Of a DNA stretch of 54,087 nt, positions 8,542-17,096 are shown in pieces (position 1 is the first letter of the stretch; the number at the start of each line of letters is the position of its first letter). Origin of the DNA: Myxococcota bacterium (GTDB lineage Bacteria; Myxococcota_A; UBA9160; UBA4427); NCBI GenBank assembly GCA_028278345.1, contig JANQEL010000172.1:1-54087 (forward strand), given 5' to 3'. Below the pieces are notes generated by a model. It searched no databases. It had not been told where the DNA came from and was given only the letters and a program-made list of their open reading frames with translations. Position numbers and translations under genes: made by a program.

Positions 8542-9560
8542 TCCTGCGTCCCATCGAAGCGAACGACCTCGGCGACCTGTTGGGTCTCGCCGAGCGCCTC
8601 GACTCGATGAATCTGCCGCGCGACGAAGCCTACCTGCGTGCGCGCATCGAGCGTTCGCAGTCCTCGTTCGCTGGCGAGTTCGAAGAGGGCGTGCCCGGCA
8701 ATTACGTCTTCGTGATGGAAGACCGCACCAGCGGCCGCGTGATCGGCACCTCGATGATCCTCGCGAAGCACGGCATCCCCGGGCATCCCTACTACTGGTT
8801 CGAGGTGTCGACCGAAGAACGGCAGTCGAGCGAACTCGACAAGCGCTTCGTGCATACGAAGCTTCGCATGCGCTCGACCGAAGACGGGCCGACCGAGATC
8901 GGCGGGCTCATCCTCGAACCCGACTACCGCAACCATCCCGAGAAGTGCGGCAAGGCGCTCTCCATCGTGCGCTTCGCCTACATCTCGCTCCATCCCGACC
9001 GCTTCGAGCGCGAGGTCATCGCCGAGATGCTCTCGCCGTTCAAGGCTTCGGGGGGCAACGTGCTGTGGGATGCCTTCGGGCGTCGGTTCACCGGTCTCGA
9101 CTACCGCGAGGCCGATCACCTCTCCGCGCGCAACAAGCAGTTCATCGCCGATCTCTTTCCGCGCGATCCCGTCTACGCGACGCTCTTCCCCCAGGAAGTG
9201 CAGGAGACGATCGGGCAACCGAACGAAACCGCGAAGGCGGCCGTTCGCATCCTCGAGAAGGTGGGCTTCCACCCGCTGAACCAGGTCGACCCCTTCGACG
9301 GTGGGCCCTACCTCGGTGCGGCGCGCGACGCGATCACCTCGGTGCGTGAACGCCGCGAGTTCGTCCTGCCGGGAAGCTGTCCCGACGACGACGGCGAGAT
9401 GAAGGAGCCCCTGGCGCTCCTGTCGAGCGAAACCACGCGCGGCTTTCGCGCGACCGTGGTGCCGATCGAGGAGTCGGGGGCACCGCTCGTGACCAAGGAT
9501 TGTCGCGAGGCCCTCGGCGTGGCGGCGGGCGATCGTGTGAGCGTCACACCCCTTCCCTGA
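8535..9560 (+). CDS. astA: Arginine N-succinyltransferase
   Basis: AstA moves a succinyl group from succinyl-CoA to the alpha-amine of arginine, the entry to the AST pathway of arginine catabolism. The protein of 341 residues has the family length. It starts LILRPIEANDL, and carries the characteristic segments LSIVRFAYISLHPDRF, GGNVLWDAFGRRFTGLDYREADHLS and GLILEPDYRNH. The start is GTG 8535 or TTG 8538. Either overlaps the stop of the transaminase gene, showing tight coupling. The C-terminal 50 residues (RATVVPIEESGAPLVTKDCREALGV) match the usual AstA tail. Confidence 0.94.
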   Translation: MLILRPIEANDLGDLLGLAERLDSMNLPRDEAYLRARIERSQSSFAGEFEEGVPGNYVFVMEDRTSGRVIGTSMILAKHGIPGHPYYWFEVSTEERQSSELDKRFVHTKLRMRSTEDGPTEIGGLILEPDYRNHPEKCGKALSIVRFAYISLHPDRFEREVIAEMLSPFKASGGNVLWDAFGRRFTGLDYREADHLSARNKQFIADLFPRDPVYATLFPQEVQETIGQPNETAKAAVRILEKVGFHPLNQVDPFDGGPYLGAARDAITSVRERREFVLPGSCPDDDGEMKEPLALLSSETTRGFRATVVPIEESGAPLVTKDCREALGVAAGDRVSVTPLP

Positions 9561-9600
9561 ATCACGGCGTCGCGCGCAGGCGACGCGGGAAACCAGATCG

Positions 9601-11037
9601 ATGACCGAGATGTTGATCAGCACTTCGCCCGCGGAGCCGGAACGCGAACTCGGGCGCTTCGAGATCGCGGACCCTGCAGCGGTCGAGGCCGCGGTCGCAC
9701 GTGCGCGTTCGGCGTTTCGCGATTGGCGCAACACCGACTTCGAGAAGCGCGCGACGATCATCCGCCGCTTCGGCGAACTCGCGAAGGGACGCGTCGACGA
9801 GCTCGCGCGGTTGATCGCGATGGAATCGGGCAAGGCGCTGTGGGACGCCACGGGAGAAGCGAAGCTCATCGCGGCGAAGGTCGACGTGAGTCTGGGTGCG
9901 GGCATGGAACTCGTCGCCGAGCAGGAGGTCGGCGGTGGTGCACGGGCGACCCATCATCCGCGCGGCGTGCTGGCCGTGTACGGGCCCTTCAATTTTCCCG
10001 CCCATCTCCCCAACGGTCACATCGTGCCGGCGCTGGCGACGGGAAACACCGTCGTGTTCAAGCCGAGCGAACTCACCCCCGCCACCGGCGCCTACCTCGC
10101 GCGGTTGTGGGAGGAGGCCGGGCTGCCGACGGGTGTCTTCGAAGTGGTGCAGGGCGGCGTCGAGGCGGGGCGAGCGCTGGCCGCGGCCGACGTCGACGGG
10201 ATTCTCTTTACCGGTTCGTATGCGGTGGGGCGCGCCCTCGAAGAAGCCGTGCTCGACTCACCCGAGAAGATCCTGGCCCTCGAGATGGGGGGCAGAAATG
10301 CGATCGCGGTCTTCGACGATGCCAATCTCGAGCTCGCCGTCGCCGAGAGTGCACTCTCGATCTGCGTGAGCACGGGGCAGCGCTGCACCTGTGCGAGCCG
10401 CATCTTCGTGGCTTCGCGCTTGATGGATGAGTTCTGCGAGCGTCTCATCGACACCCTCGCGAACGTTCGCATCGGCCATCCCCTCGAAGCCGATGTCTTC
10501 ATGGGACCGCTGATCTCGGACGCCGCCGCCGAGCGTGTCGCACACTTTCGAGCACTCTCCGCGGTTGTCGGTGGCGAACGCATCTTGCGCGTCGACCCGG
10601 GGCTTCCCTCACCGTACGTCGGCCCGGGCCTCGTGCGTTTCGAGAGCCTCGCGCAGAACCACCCCTACCAGCGCGAAGAGATCTTCGGCCCCGAAGCCGC
10701 GCTCTATCCCGTTGGCGACATCGACGAGGCGATCGCGGCCATCAACGACAGCGACTATGGGCTTGCGGCCGCAGTCTTCAGTCGAGATCGAAGCGTCTAC
10801 GAACGTTGCGTCGGTCGCGTGCGAACCGGCATCCTCAACTGGAACAAGGGAACCACCGGGGCGAGCGGCAAGCTTCCCTTCGGTGGGCTCGGCAAGAGTG
10901 GGAACGATCGACCCGCCGGGATATCGGCTTCGCTCTACACGACCTTTCCCCAGGCCCATCTCGAAGGCGCCGGCACGTTCGATCCCAGTACGCTTCCGCC
11001 GGGCTTCCCGCGTGGGTTGGACGGAAGCGACGAGTAG
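9601..11037 (+). CDS. astD: Succinylglutamate-semialdehyde dehydrogenase
   Basis: This 478-residue aldehyde dehydrogenase oxidises N-succinylglutamate 5-semialdehyde to N-succinylglutamate with NAD+. Family marks are YGPFNFPAHLPNGHIVPAL with the catalytic Asn131, ILALEMGGRN with general base Glu228, and GQRCTCASR with catalytic Cys262. NKGTTGASGKLPFGGLGKSGN near residue 420 is typical of AstD. It begins 40 bp after astA and ends 23 bp before the next gene. The last enzyme of the pathway, AstE, is not in the window. Confidence 0.95.
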   Translation: MTEMLISTSPAEPERELGRFEIADPAAVEAAVARARSAFRDWRNTDFEKRATIIRRFGELAKGRVDELARLIAMESGKALWDATGEAKLIAAKVDVSLGAGMELVAEQEVGGGARATHHPRGVLAVYGPFNFPAHLPNGHIVPALATGNTVVFKPSELTPATGAYLARLWEEAGLPTGVFEVVQGGVEAGRALAAADVDGILFTGSYAVGRALEEAVLDSPEKILALEMGGRNAIAVFDDANLELAVAESALSICVSTGQRCTCASRIFVASRLMDEFCERLIDTLANVRIGHPLEADVFMGPLISDAAAERVAHFRALSAVVGGERILRVDPGLPSPYVGPGLVRFESLAQNHPYQREEIFGPEAALYPVGDIDEAIAAINDSDYGLAAAVFSRDRSVYERCVGRVRTGILNWNKGTTGASGKLPFGGLGKSGNDRPAGISASLYTTFPQAHLEGAGTFDPSTLPPGFPRGLDGSDE

Positions 11038-11060
11038 GGACGCGAGAAGAGACGCGAGAC

Positions 11061-12152
11061 GTGCAGGTCGACAACGAACACGAAGCCCACGACTATCAGC
11101 GCACCGTCTTGATGGGCGACCCCCGCTACTTCAGCGTGCAGGGCGGAGCGAATCCCCACACGCGCACCCGTTGGGGTACCCGGCGCAAGGTCGATGTCGA
11201 GAAGGCGATCGAGCAGTGGCACCAGCTGAAGTCGACCCTCGAAGAACTCGACATCCGCGTGGTCGTCGTACCGCCGGATGAGAAGCAGCCCGGCCTCGTC
11301 TATCCCGCCAACGCGGGTTGCCAGAGCGACGTCGATCATCCCGACCCGATCGGCGCCAAGGTGTTCACGCTCTCGAACCTGCTGCCCACGCGGGCCGGCG
11401 AGAAGGCGCACTACAAGCGTCTGCTCGAGGGCATGGGTTTCCTCACGAGCGAAATCGACGAGGAGTACCGCTTCGAAGGCGAGGCCGACTTCTTTCCCGC
11501 CGGCGATGTCCACCTCTTCACCTACGGCCACCTCGAGGTGCAGCGCTTCGTCCCCACCTTCGGCATTCCGCCGTGGAAGCGGGTGTACGGCTTTCGCACC
11601 GACGTGCGCGTGGCCGACATCCTGGCGGAAAAGGTCGCGCCGCGTGAGATCCTGAAGATCGGCCTCGTGCTCGAGGCCCACTATCACGGCGACACAGCGC
11701 TCTGCGCCTTCGGGCCCAACCGCCGCGAACTCCTCGTCTATCGCGCCGCGATCGAGCCGAGCGACATGAAGCTGCTCGAAGAACGTTTCGGCGATCACCT
11801 GATCGAACTCTCGAAGCCCGACGCCGAACGCTACGCCGCCAACTCCTTCTGCTACGAACGAGAAGGCGATTGCTTCCTGATCATGCCCGGCGGCGTCTCC
11901 GACACCCTGCTCGACCAGATCCGCGAGCGCGACGTCACCCCCATCACCGTCGACGTCAGCGAATTCCTCAAGAAGGGCGGTGGCTCGGTCAAGTGCATGA
12001 TCGGCGATCTCGGCCTGCTCGCCGGCGGCCCCCCGACGAGGACGAGCGAACTCGTGGAAGGCTTGCCCGAACCGCCGGCACGCGAAGAGGACACCGGAGT
12101 CAAGAGCCGCCCGGGCTCGTTCCAACGCCGCCGCATGCGACGGCGGCGCTAG
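11061..12152 (+). CDS. Amidinotransferase-fold arginine/succinylarginine hydrolase
   Basis: This 363-residue protein has the guanidine-modifying superfamily pattern: acidic segment EADFFPAGD (141-149), HYHGDTALCAFG with His209 and Asp211, and GGGSVKCM with the nucleophile Cys312. The superfamily includes dimethylargininase, arginine deiminase, arginine dihydrolase and AstB. In this operon it sits where AstB (succinylarginine dihydrolase, about 440 residues) would be expected, but it is shorter and looks closer to the dimethylargininase/arginine-hydrolase branch. It may act on succinylarginine or on free arginine. GTG at 11061 is the start that leaves the shortest gap to astD; an ATG at 11113 would trim 17 residues. 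The tail is Arg-rich. Confidence 0.82.
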   Translation: MQVDNEHEAHDYQRTVLMGDPRYFSVQGGANPHTRTRWGTRRKVDVEKAIEQWHQLKSTLEELDIRVVVVPPDEKQPGLVYPANAGCQSDVDHPDPIGAKVFTLSNLLPTRAGEKAHYKRLLEGMGFLTSEIDEEYRFEGEADFFPAGDVHLFTYGHLEVQRFVPTFGIPPWKRVYGFRTDVRVADILAEKVAPREILKIGLVLEAHYHGDTALCAFGPNRRELLVYRAAIEPSDMKLLEERFGDHLIELSKPDAERYAANSFCYEREGDCFLIMPGGVSDTLLDQIRERDVTPITVDVSEFLKKGGGSVKCMIGDLGLLAGGPPTRTSELVEGLPEPPAREEDTGVKSRPGSFQRRRMRRRR

Positions 12153-12568
12153 CCGCCTTCGAGTAGTGCTTTCAGGTTTTGCGGTTGCCCGGAGTCGGTG
12201 CGGCGCACTGCGAACCGCAGAAGGGGACCCAGCAGTTTGAGGGGGCCGCTGATTTCGCAGTCTGCGACCAGCCGTAGGCGCGTTCCGCTTCCATCGGGCG
12301 CACACGAGTACGTGTAGGCCGCGCGTACGGGGCCCTGCTCGGAGACCAGGGTCAACGCCGCTCCCGGTTCGACGCTCGTGAGCTCGCTCGTACGCTCCTT
12401 GCCCCGGGCGCGGAATACGACGCTCGATCCCGCTTCGGTAGGTCCGCGCACCTCGAGGGAGTCGATCCCAGCCATCCACTCCGGTGCACGGGGCCAATCG
12501 GTGAGCAACGCCCACACGGCTTCGGGCGGTTTCTCGATTCGGACATCGACATCGAATGCAACGGTCAT
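12149..12568 (-). CDS. SRPBCC-family (START/polyketide cyclase-like) protein
   Basis: This 139-residue helix-grip protein has a typical SRPBCC opening (MTVAFDVDVRIEKPPEAVWALLTDWPRAPEWMAGI) and strands ending in GSGTRLRLVADCEISGPLKLLGPLL. Members bind hydrophobic ligands or act as small cyclases. The start lies 3 bp after the stop of the AraC-type regulator gene on the same strand, so the two form an operon. The 3' end overlaps the convergent hydrolase gene by 4 bp. Ligand unknown. Confidence 0.85.
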   Translation of the reverse strand: MTVAFDVDVRIEKPPEAVWALLTDWPRAPEWMAGIDSLEVRGPTEAGSSVVFRARGKERTSELTSVEPGAALTLVSEQGPVRAAYTYSCAPDGSGTRLRLVADCEISGPLKLLGPLLRFAVRRTDSGQPQNLKALLEGG

Positions 12569-12571
12569 CCT

Positions 12572-13471
12572 CTACCTCCGGGGCCCAGCCTCGCGCGAGT
12601 CGACCGGTTCATCTTGGATGGATTTGACATCCGAGCGATGACCCTCCGGCACGAACCCGCTGGCGTCGCCGAACTCCGACGGAGCCAGGTGTGCGCGCTG
12701 CGCCTCTAGATAGGCCTCGGGCGACACTCCGGTGTAGCGCTTGAAGTCCCGAATCATGTGGGACTGGTCGTACCAGCCGTGTCGCACCGCCAGGTCGACC
12801 CAATCCTGTTCAGCCGCTACATCAATCTCCTCCAGCAGCCGGCGCACGCGCAGGATGGCCGCCAGTCGCCTCGGCGAGAGACCGGTGATCCGCGAAAACT
12901 CGCGATCGAGATACGCATGGCTGATCCCCAATCGATCGGCCACGGTCGAGACACCCACCCGAGGATCATCTTCGAGCCAGACGACAGCCTGCTGAATCCG
13001 CTCGAAGCCGCGTGGCGCATCAGCGAGGTCCGACTCCAGCGATTCGAGCAGAATCTCGAATCCACGTTCGGTCGACACGTCTCGGAGTCGGTCTCGCAGC
13101 GATAAACCTGCGGACCAGCGTACGAGAGGTTCTACGCTTCCCCGAAGCGTTCGTGGGTCGATCCCCAACAGGCTCTCGCAACCGACCGGCCGGGTCACGA
13201 TCCCATAGCAGTGCGTCTCACCCCGCGGTTCATTCAGTGAGGGACGATCGTGCGGCCCGGTGATCCAACCCGTCTCCGCCTCGATGCCCGACGCCCGGGC
13301 GCCAAAGGTCTCGTGGTAGATGACATCCCCGAGATTGATCACGACGACCGTGGCTCCGGTGGGCGCGATCTGCTCTCGCGCGTACTCGATTCGACCGCGC
13401 GCCCACCAGAGTGAATCCAGGAACGGCGCGAGTCGCGGTGTCGCAGCGCATCTTTCGAACTCGAAGCTCAT
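12572..13471 (-). CDS. AraC-family transcriptional regulator
   Basis: This 299-residue protein has an N-terminal AraC-type sensory domain (starting FERCAATPRLAPFLDSLWWARGR, with TGATVVVINLGD further on) and a C-terminal double helix-turn-helix. The first helix-turn-helix includes VSTVADRLGISHAYLDREFSRITGLSPRRL and the second DLAVRHGWYDQSHMIRDFKRYTGVSPEAYL, the classic AraC signature. The sensory domain resembles the DUF6597-type group found in many soil and marine regulators. ATG at 13471 is favoured; the longer frame upstream is Arg/Ser noise. It is 3 bp upstream of the SRPBCC gene and probably controls it. Confidence 0.92.
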   Translation of the reverse strand: MSFEFERCAATPRLAPFLDSLWWARGRIEYAREQIAPTGATVVVINLGDVIYHETFGARASGIEAETGWITGPHDRPSLNEPRGETHCYGIVTRPVGCESLLGIDPRTLRGSVEPLVRWSAGLSLRDRLRDVSTERGFEILLESLESDLADAPRGFERIQQAVVWLEDDPRVGVSTVADRLGISHAYLDREFSRITGLSPRRLAAILRVRRLLEEIDVAAEQDWVDLAVRHGWYDQSHMIRDFKRYTGVSPEAYLEAQRAHLAPSEFGDASGFVPEGHRSDVKSIQDEPVDSREAGPRR

Positions 13472-13589
13472 ACCGAACCACCTCGCGCGTGCTCCTCGAT
13501 CAACAGTCGACGGCCACACCCTGCAGCGAACGATAGGCCTGCAGGTCTTGCATGACCGATATCGGGTCGATCGCGATCTCCCGCGCCCG

Positions 13590-15050
13590 CTAGCGCGGCG
13601 CGAAGAGGTAGACCTCACTGTCGGGGAACCGGCGCACAGGCCGCAACGCGATGCCGGCGAGAATCGGATCGCGCAATACGCGGTCCATCGGTTCGCCCTC
13701 GCGCTTCACGATGAAGATTCGCGCGTAGTCACCCGGCTTCAACGGAGAGCGGCGCACGGTGCGCGAGGTGTAGTGCTGGAGCACGCCGCTGACGTTGCGG
13801 CCTTCGAGGGGCGGCATCAGGTACTCCTCCCACTCGGGGGGATGCAGGGCGATCGCGGGGACGAAGATGTACTTGTCCGTGTAGAGGACGACGTCGCCTT
13901 CGCGGTATTCGCGCGCGACGATCTCGCCCCACACCTGCCGCGCGGCCAGCCGCTTTTCGTGCTCGTACTCGGCGAGGATCGGATCGCGGGAGAAAACGAC
14001 GAGCGCAACACCCACCACGGCCGCGAGCGCTCGCGGTCGCAGGGCAGCGACCCCGGCGCCCACGAGCACCGCCATCGGGAGGATCGCGATCACGCAGTAG
14101 CGCGCAAGCAGCATGGGGAAGAGGAGATGCGAACCCGCGAAGAGAACGAGGGGCAGGAGAAGCTGCGCGAAGGGAATGCCCAGGGCGCGAACGCGGTCGG
14201 TCTCGAGGTTCGCCTCGCAGAAGAATGCGAAGCGTTCGCGATGCACCGGTGGCAACACCCCGGCGAGCAATCCGAGCAGAGCCAGCAACCCCGCGAGCCC
14301 TGCGAACACACCACGTCCCGCGACGTCCGCGTAGACGGAGACGAGATGGTCGAAGCCGCGCAACGGAATCCAGGTCTGGCTCTGGTGCACCACGAGATGG
14401 ATCCCGAAGGAGACGAGCATTGGCAGCGACGCCACCGCGATCGCCGCCAACGCCACACCCAGCACCTTGCGCTGCCCCTCTTCCCTTGGCCACAGAAAAG
14501 CCGATCCGATCTGGATCCCCGCGAACGCCCAGGCGAAGTGATGCACGTTCACGGCATAGAAGGTCGCGAGACCGAAACCCAGTAACGCACGCCGCGAACC
14601 AGTCTTGAACCAACGAACGAAGGCGAGGTCGGCCAGCGCCACCGCGGCGAGCAACAAGCCATAGCCCCGAATCTCCTGCGACTGCTGCAGGTGAAAGGCG
14701 TTGAAGGCCACGAACCCGGCGGCCGCCAGGCCCGCGATCGCGCCAAAGCGCTCGCGCGCCGCCAGCCCGATCGCCCCCACCCCGACGAGCCCCGCACACA
14801 TCGCCAGCGACTTGAGCGCCCACTCCCCATCGCCGAAGAGCGCTCGCCAGAAGTGGAGGGTGAGGATGTAGAAGGGCGGGTTCGCGTCGAAGCGGTTGAG
14901 GGCGAAGATGTCGAATACGCTGCGCTCGGATTGGATGAGGGAATACCCCTCGTCGAGGTGCAGCCCGCCGTCGGTGAGACCCGAGGCGCGCAGCGCAAGA
15001 GCCGCGGCCACGATGATCAGTGCAAGTGCGATCTCGAGCGGCCGACGCAC
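13590..15050 (-). CDS. GT-C (family 39-like) membrane glycosyltransferase
   Basis: This 486-residue protein has about ten membrane segments and a long C-terminal periplasmic part ending RFPDSEVYLFAPR. The first loop carries the GT-C acidic motif in LHLDEGYS, followed by RFDANPPFYILTLHFW, as in PMT/ArnT-type enzymes that use polyprenyl-phosphate sugars. Two starts are credible: GTG 15050 (preceded by AAGGAAG) and GTG 15074 (preceded by GAGAAGGGA). Either overlaps the end of the upstream PEP-CTERM-like gene by 34 or 58 bp, so the pair is one transcription unit. The sugar and acceptor are unknown. Confidence 0.86.
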   Translation of the reverse strand: MRRPLEIALALIIVAAALALRASGLTDGGLHLDEGYSLIQSERSVFDIFALNRFDANPPFYILTLHFWRALFGDGEWALKSLAMCAGLVGVGAIGLAARERFGAIAGLAAAGFVAFNAFHLQQSQEIRGYGLLLAAVALADLAFVRWFKTGSRRALLGFGLATFYAVNVHHFAWAFAGIQIGSAFLWPREEGQRKVLGVALAAIAVASLPMLVSFGIHLVVHQSQTWIPLRGFDHLVSVYADVAGRGVFAGLAGLLALLGLLAGVLPPVHRERFAFFCEANLETDRVRALGIPFAQLLLPLVLFAGSHLLFPMLLARYCVIAILPMAVLVGAGVAALRPRALAAVVGVALVVFSRDPILAEYEHEKRLAARQVWGEIVAREYREGDVVLYTDKYIFVPAIALHPPEWEEYLMPPLEGRNVSGVLQHYTSRTVRRSPLKPGDYARIFIVKREGEPMDRVLRDPILAGIALRPVRRFPDSEVYLFAPR

Positions 15051-16681
15051 TCCGCTTCCTTTCGACGCTTCCACCGATCCCTTCTCCCGCAGCGCTGCCA
15101 GCCCGCAAGCATGCCCCATCCCACCGCGAGTGAAACGAAGGCCCCGGGTTCGGGCAGTTCCTCGGGATCGGGGAAGAGCTGCACCCAACGCCCGTCGAAG
15201 CCTCCGTTGGCCTCCTTGTACCAATCCCCTGCGAGCCATCCCCCGACTTCGGGTTCGTAGAAGGGAGGATTGGGGATCGGGTCGGCCGGCTCCCCGTCGT
15301 GGGCGAAGTAGTCGTGCTGCCACATGTACTCGGGTACCCCGGGATCACCGTGGCTGTCGGCGAAGCCATTGGCTTCGCGGCGCAACACGCCGTCGGAACC
15401 CGCCGTGCCATCGTCGCGGGCTTCGGTCATGAAGTTCCCCTCGCTTCCGAAGTAGTACGCGCCCCAGAACCAATGCTTCTTGGGATAGCCCTGGGACTCA
15501 CCCTTGCCATCGGAATCATCGTCGTCGAGGGAGTCGCGATAGAAGGTCTGCTTGCCCCGGGGCACGACGATCCGGCCGTTCTCATCCCGCATGGCCCGCT
15601 CGAGTCGAATGCGAATCACCTTGTCGCATTGCCAGTGGATGTTCTCGCCGAAGGACCCCGAGCAACTCGGAGGCGGGGTGCAGTTGTTCCCGTTCTCGTC
15701 GCAGCGCTGGCCATTCCAATGCGACGGCAGGATGTCCGCGATGTCCTGGAGTTCGTAACGAATGCGCGGCACCTCGTCCCAGTCCACGTTGTCCTTTACG
15801 CGCGCGGCAAGATCCCAGGCCATGGGATAGGTGAGGGTTTCTGCACTCCAGTACGCAACCGCATCGGGGTCGGTCTCCGGTACGTAGATGTAGTTGACGT
15901 TCTTCTTGTTGCTGGTGCCGTTGATATCGACATCGGCATCTCCGCCCGACGCGATGTCGCTCGCCACTTCAGCGAACGATTCCTCGATGAAGCGCAGCTC
16001 CTGCATCGAGTAGGTGATGTCGAAGGACCACTCGGCCTGCCAGATCATCACGTGCATGCCGTTCGGCGTGGTGTGGAAGTTCAGGTCGCCGTGCCCGAAG
16101 GGGCGGTACTTGTGCTTGCTGTGCTCGGTGATGACGACGTAGTCGGGCACCTCCTGCCCACCACCGGGCGTGCCGTCGACGTTTCTTATGCGGATCTCGA
16201 TGCGCTCCCAATCGTGGATGTCCCACTCTTCCTTCGCGTGATAGACGTGGTAGAGGAGCACCAACTGCTTGTCCGGGCCCTCCATGTACTCGATCAAGGC
16301 CGTGTAGAGGGTGGGGCCGATGTACCAGGACGCGAGGTCGTGCGGCCCCGAGTAGCTCGCGGGATCCTGGGCGGTGAGGACGTACTCGTAGACGTCTTCC
16401 CAATGCAACTTGTTGGTCGAGTAGTCGGCGTCGTTGCCGAAGTCGTAGTTGGTGATCCAGTCGAGGCCAAACTCGACGAGATTGTTCTCGTCCGTGCGCT
16501 TCATGACGATGGGCGCGTAGTACTCGAGGTAGGCGCGGCGCTGGGCATCGGTGAGCGACCAGGCCGACTGCGCGTGCGCCGGCGCTGTCAGGGCGAAGAA
16601 GAGCGCCGCGTGAACGGCAGCCGTCCACGGCAAGCCCAACAGGCGCACGCATCGGTCGATCGACCGCCCGGCTGCTCCCAT
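15017..16681 (-). CDS. Secreted protein with PEP-CTERM-like sorting signal
   Basis: This 554-residue protein has a signal peptide (hydrophobic AAVHAALFFALTAPAHAQSA) and a large acidic, aromatic-rich domain I do not recognise. DLASWYIGPTLYTALIEYMEGPDKQLVLLYHVYHAKEEWDIHDWERIEIRI and EHSKHKYRPFGHGDLNFHT suggest a metal- or sugar-binding fold with many His/Asp. Near the end, PEPG at about residue 510 begins a PEP-CTERM-like signal: hydrophobic AFVSLAVGWGMLAGW, then basic RCGRRDRWKRRK. Unusually, 13 residues follow the basic cluster, in the segment that overlaps the downstream gene. ATG 16681 is preceded by a G-rich ribosome site; GTG 16687 is possible. Confidence 0.82.
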   Translation of the reverse strand: MGAAGRSIDRCVRLLGLPWTAAVHAALFFALTAPAHAQSAWSLTDAQRRAYLEYYAPIVMKRTDENNLVEFGLDWITNYDFGNDADYSTNKLHWEDVYEYVLTAQDPASYSGPHDLASWYIGPTLYTALIEYMEGPDKQLVLLYHVYHAKEEWDIHDWERIEIRIRNVDGTPGGGQEVPDYVVITEHSKHKYRPFGHGDLNFHTTPNGMHVMIWQAEWSFDITYSMQELRFIEESFAEVASDIASGGDADVDINGTSNKKNVNYIYVPETDPDAVAYWSAETLTYPMAWDLAARVKDNVDWDEVPRIRYELQDIADILPSHWNGQRCDENGNNCTPPPSCSGSFGENIHWQCDKVIRIRLERAMRDENGRIVVPRGKQTFYRDSLDDDDSDGKGESQGYPKKHWFWGAYYFGSEGNFMTEARDDGTAGSDGVLRREANGFADSHGDPGVPEYMWQHDYFAHDGEPADPIPNPPFYEPEVGGWLAGDWYKEANGGFDGRWVQLFPDPEELPEPGAFVSLAVGWGMLAGWQRCGRRDRWKRRKEAECVGRSRSHLH

Positions 16682-16766
16682 CGCCACCCCCAGAGCCCAA
16701 GCTTACACGCGGGCACGTCGACTCGAAAACCGAAACCAGCGCAGCGGTGATAAGCTCGTCTTCGCC

Positions 16767-17096
16767 GTGACGGATCGCCAGGACCCCGCATTGCGAGCGC
16801 TCGAACCGTTGGCCGAACAACTCGGCGACGTCTCGATGCTCTACGACATCGCGCGCATGGAGATGCCCTTCGGGCGTTTCCAGGGCCGGCTCCTGATCGA
16901 CCTTCCCGAACCCTATGTCGTCTGGTTCCAGCGCAACGGCTACCCCAAGGGCCGCATCGGCAAGCTGCTCGGCCTGCTCTACGAAGTGAAGGCGAATGGC
17001 CTCGAACCGCTCTTCGATCCCCTGCGCGATCCGCCGCGCGAGCCGGGCTTCGAGCACATGGAGCCCGCGCTGCGCCCGCCGCGACGCTCGGACTAG
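16767..17096 (+). CDS. DUF3820-family protein
   Basis: This 109-residue protein contains the DUF3820 core: MEMPFGRFQGRLLIDLPEPYVVWFQRNGYPKGRIGKLLGLLYEVKANGLEPL at about residues 31-82. The family has been labelled a putative quorum-sensing-regulated virulence factor and is related to exonuclease-like housekeeping proteins, but the activity is not established. The start is a GTG. The last 4 bases overlap the convergent DUF4105 gene. Family assignment is secure; role is not. Confidence 0.9.
   Translation: MTDRQDPALRALEPLAEQLGDVSMLYDIARMEMPFGRFQGRLLIDLPEPYVVWFQRNGYPKGRIGKLLGLLYEVKANGLEPLFDPLRDPPREPGFEHMEPALRPPRRSD

Noticed and set aside
10935..12515. 526-codon open frame on the - strand
   Set aside because: Shadow of the hydrolase gene, which has catalytic Cys, His and Asp in the + frame.
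13320..14585. 421-codon open frame on the + strand
   Set aside because: Antisense to the AraC and GT-C genes, whose motifs are clear; no recognisable fold.
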